Made by a program: the position numbers and the translations under genes
Notes under the pieces: generated by a model
Told to the model about the DNA's origin: nothing
The model's input: the letters and a program-made list of their open reading frames with translations, nothing else
The model's database searches: none
NCBI GenBank assembly: GCA_964449075.1
Contig: CAYVBJ010000005.1
Span: 62,001 to 126,000 of the forward strand
Direction: 5' to 3'
Origin: CAYVBJ01 sp964449075
Lineage (GTDB): Bacteria; Bacteroidota; Rhodothermia; Balneolales; Balneolaceae
DNA: 64,000 bases
Shown: one piece after another, positions 63,101 to 64,000 of the stretch
Layout: each line of letters opens with the position of its first letter
Numbering within the stretch: position 1 is the first letter of the stretch

Positions 63101-63633
63101 GATCGCATCTGCAGATCAATGTTTACACCATATGGCAATATATTTTGAATACCATCAAGAACTGTTATTTCTTGTTTATTATCAGTTGAATTGATTACGG
63201 TGGATTTTTTTACAAACCCATACAAATTGCTTGAATTCCACTCATATCGAAAGGTAAGCCCAAGGTCATGATTTATCTCTTCAAGCATTACCTTATTACC
63301 ATACTTGTTTTTATAGATATTCCGGTTCACCTTAAAGAAGCCCTGGTGCCTTTCTGAAAAAGGTTCCCATATTTGCAAAGAGTTACCTGTTTTGACCTGG
63401 AAAATTGTTTTACTGCCTGTTGTATCTGCTAAATCCTCCAGCTTATCATCAGTGTAATACGGAAATAATGCGAACTCAGAATTTTTTCTGCCGGCGGTTA
63501 TACCTCCGTTGCTTGAAATAAACATCCAATGATTGGAATCACTGACCATACTAATCAGAAACGGCCGTAGGGAATCATGGTTATCTATTTTGAACCATGT
63601 TTCATTCTCAAATTTTGTAGTGTGAAGTGCCAA
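60199..63633 (-). CDS. Large beta-1,3-glucan phosphorylase (GH149-like, clan GH-Q)
   Basis: A 1144-residue cytosolic protein without a signal peptide. It resembles inverting phosphorylases of clan GH-Q (GH94/149/161): an N-terminal beta-sandwich (FKIDNHDSLRPFLI to about residue 290), a helical (alpha/alpha)6 core with YEGNWRDIFQNWEAL, GYWGDHQIIYLLKFLE and PEGGIWMNTQRPEWNDANN, and a C-terminal GAQQPGMTGQVKEDILARFG region. Its length and operon with three GH17 genes fit GH149, described as beta-1,3-oligoglucan phosphorylase, better than GH94. It would degrade imported oligomers to glucose 1-phosphate, saving ATP. The exact family is inference. Confidence 0.75.
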   Translation of the reverse strand: MALHTTKFENETWFKIDNHDSLRPFLISMVSDSNHWMFISSNGGITAGRKNSEFALFPYYTDDKLEDLADTTGSKTIFQVKTGNSLQIWEPFSERHQGFFKVNRNIYKNKYGNKVMLEEINHDLGLTFRYEWNSSNLYGFVKKSTVINSTDNKQEITVLDGIQNILPYGVNIDLQMRSSNLVDAYKRSELIKQTGLGIYALSAIIVDKAEPSEALKANVAWSFGLDNPSYLLSSLQLDRFRKGENIQQEEDVKGERGAYFIHSSIELPANSTKEWSIVANVNLDQPDVIQLNEELANRSELSVLVKKDINRGTQNLIKLVAGADGLQQSSDELQDSRHFSNVLFNIMRGGIFNYNYQIGKKDFIKYLRNANKEVYKQSGSFITGLQEEFDRFELNGLLSSCEDPDLIRISREYLPIKFSRRHGDPSRPWNKFSINTKDETDGTPILDYEGNWRDIFQNWEALAKSYPGFIEGMIYKFLNASTSDGYNPYRVTKDGFDWETIDPDDPWSYIGYWGDHQIIYLLKFLELYSSHNPSAFDELLTEPVFVYANIPYRIAPYEQILKDPKNTIKFDEQLDKEIRKKVQNLGADGALLNNKGGEIHRVSFLEKILVTTLAKITNFIPEGGIWMNTQRPEWNDANNALVGNGISVVTLCYLRRFLKFFEPVIKESNTKQVPVSEEVKNLFNDISSVLTANSDTLKTTIDDQTRKTITDGLGRAGSTYRNNIYKNGFSGKKQSIGLLEISEFIDTSLQFAEHTIRANRREDNLYHSYNLISLNDNGYSVSYLDEMLEGQVAALSSNYLDVTESVKLLDALRNSSLYRQDQQSYILYPNRSLPGFLEKNIIPEELLQSSRLLKKLAADGHQGIVKKDVNGNYHFNGNFKNNRDLKAALDELKNSEYASLAEEERELILQIFEDVFNHKAFTGRSGTFFAYEGLGSIYWHMVSKLHVAVLEVCEKAEMEKTDENTFNRLAFHFDKIEEGIGVHKSPMLYGAFPTDAYSHTPQHRGAQQPGMTGQVKEDILARFGQLGVFVDDAKISFNPFLLKKEHFCREPQTFEIITVEHDDQKQEMPERAIGFTVCQVPVVYKITDKSGLTIDFSDGTSEIDDSLCLDEETSGQIFKRTGAVKRITVSLTDDNIRITSPGNK

Positions 63634-63655
63634 ATTATTATTGTCGTTTTATCAG

Positions 63656-63999
63656 TTAGAAATTCTTATTTAGTATGTTGCTAAAATGCTGGTTTAATAA
63701 ATCTGAGCTGGCTCCCGGAGCGTATGGATTATATTTGTGTATTTCTTTTAACGCATAGTAAGCAGCTCTTGGATATAATTCATAATGGCCGCTGCTTTTC
63801 GTCGGACCTTTTGCGGTAATCCCAAACCACTCTTCATTCATATTATTTTCGCCCTCAGCAAAATCAAACTGGTAACCGCCATTCGACCATGATGCTTCAG
63901 TGTTATGAATATCCAGCTCTGCAGTTTGGCCGGTTTTCCACCATCCGTCACTGAATTGAAAAGTGAATCCGCCTATGGAATTACCTGCTTTGCCCATTC
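63656..63999 (-). CDS. C-terminal end of a glycosidase-like protein (5' end outside window)
   Basis: The frame is open to the window edge, so only the last 114 or so residues are seen. It contains FTFQFSDGWWKTGQ, NTEASWSNGGYQFDFAEG, NNMNEEWFGI and LYPRAAYYALKEIHKYNPYAPG, a TIM-barrel C-terminal pattern seen in large exported glycosidases of glucan loci. Family not settled. It precedes the phosphorylase gene by 22 nt and is probably co-transcribed. Confidence 0.6.
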   Translation of the reverse strand, partial: MGKAGNSIGGFTFQFSDGWWKTGQTAELDIHNTEASWSNGGYQFDFAEGENNMNEEWFGITAKGPTKSSGHYELYPRAAYYALKEIHKYNPYAPGASSDLLNQHFSNILNKNF

Positions 64000-64000
64000 C

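Overview
The window reads as chromosome from a member of the Bacteroidota/Balneolota (FCB) group, most likely a marine or saline-habitat Balneolaceae-type polysaccharide degrader. The evidence is a type IX secretion C-terminal sorting domain, a FecI/FecR/TonB-receptor trio with an STN domain, an Oar-like TonB-dependent receptor, a laminarin-type (beta-1,3-glucan) utilisation operon, promoters that fit the Bacteroidota TTTG / TAnnTTTG pattern, and few Shine-Dalgarno sequences. The taxonomic placement is inference; no rRNA is present.

Layout. 1-6.5 kb: hexuronate catabolism (uxaC end, uxuA), a Tat-exported Gfo/Idh/MocA oxidoreductase, a tandem DUF1080 (3-keto-glycoside hydrolase-like) protein and a LacI-family regulator, with a perfect 14-bp operator-like palindrome ahead of the oxidoreductase. 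6.6-14.6 kb: housekeeping and small families (cobalamin-binding-protein-like, DUF6580 membrane protein, YceI, 3-methyladenine glycosylase, YihY, mutS, YtoQ, SRPBCC). 14.6-21.1 kb: an accessory stretch of mostly minus-strand small genes (broken higBA, second broken HigA-like antitoxin, VOC protein, amidohydrolase lipoprotein, orphan membrane proteins), punctuated by attC-like inverted-repeat sites and a duplicated 209-bp repeat, and ending next to tRNA-Gly. No integrase is visible; it resembles a decayed, integrase-less cassette array. 21.2-27.9 kb: lnt, rsmI, VOC, grpE, dnaJ, a 154-bp tandem repeat and a serpin lipoprotein. 28-34.5 kb: FecI/FecR/TonB receptor, tRNA-Pro, hemolysin III and several structured intergenic repeats.

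34.5-41.5 kb is a sulfate assimilation locus: SLC13-type permease, cysQ, cysD, a cysN-cysC fusion and an assimilatory APS-reductase-type cysH. The 5' leader of cysH is the most interesting thing in the window. It has a Bacteroidota-type promoter, a 40-residue leader ORF with three consecutive Cys codons plus a fourth, an antiterminator whose 10 paired bases overlap the 5' arm of a strong intrinsic terminator, and a competing upstream hairpin. This is the textbook layout of a ribosome-mediated, cysteine-sensing transcription attenuator.

41.5-52.5 kb: a phosphorylase/kinase pair (nucleoside or methylthioadenosine salvage), a YnjBCD-like ABC importer with a TonB receptor upstream, a DUF2064 glycosyltransferase, a diacylglycerol-kinase family protein and a DUF3592-like protein. 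52.6-64 kb: a minus-strand operon for beta-1,3-glucan use: partial glycosidase, GH149-like phosphorylase, three GH17 enzymes (one lipoprotein, two apparently cytoplasmic), a GH30 lipoprotein, a GPH-type sugar symporter and a CBM/T9SS secreted protein interrupted by an in-frame TGA. Together these suggest surface or periplasmic cleavage, import of oligosaccharides, and intracellular hydrolysis plus phosphorolysis.
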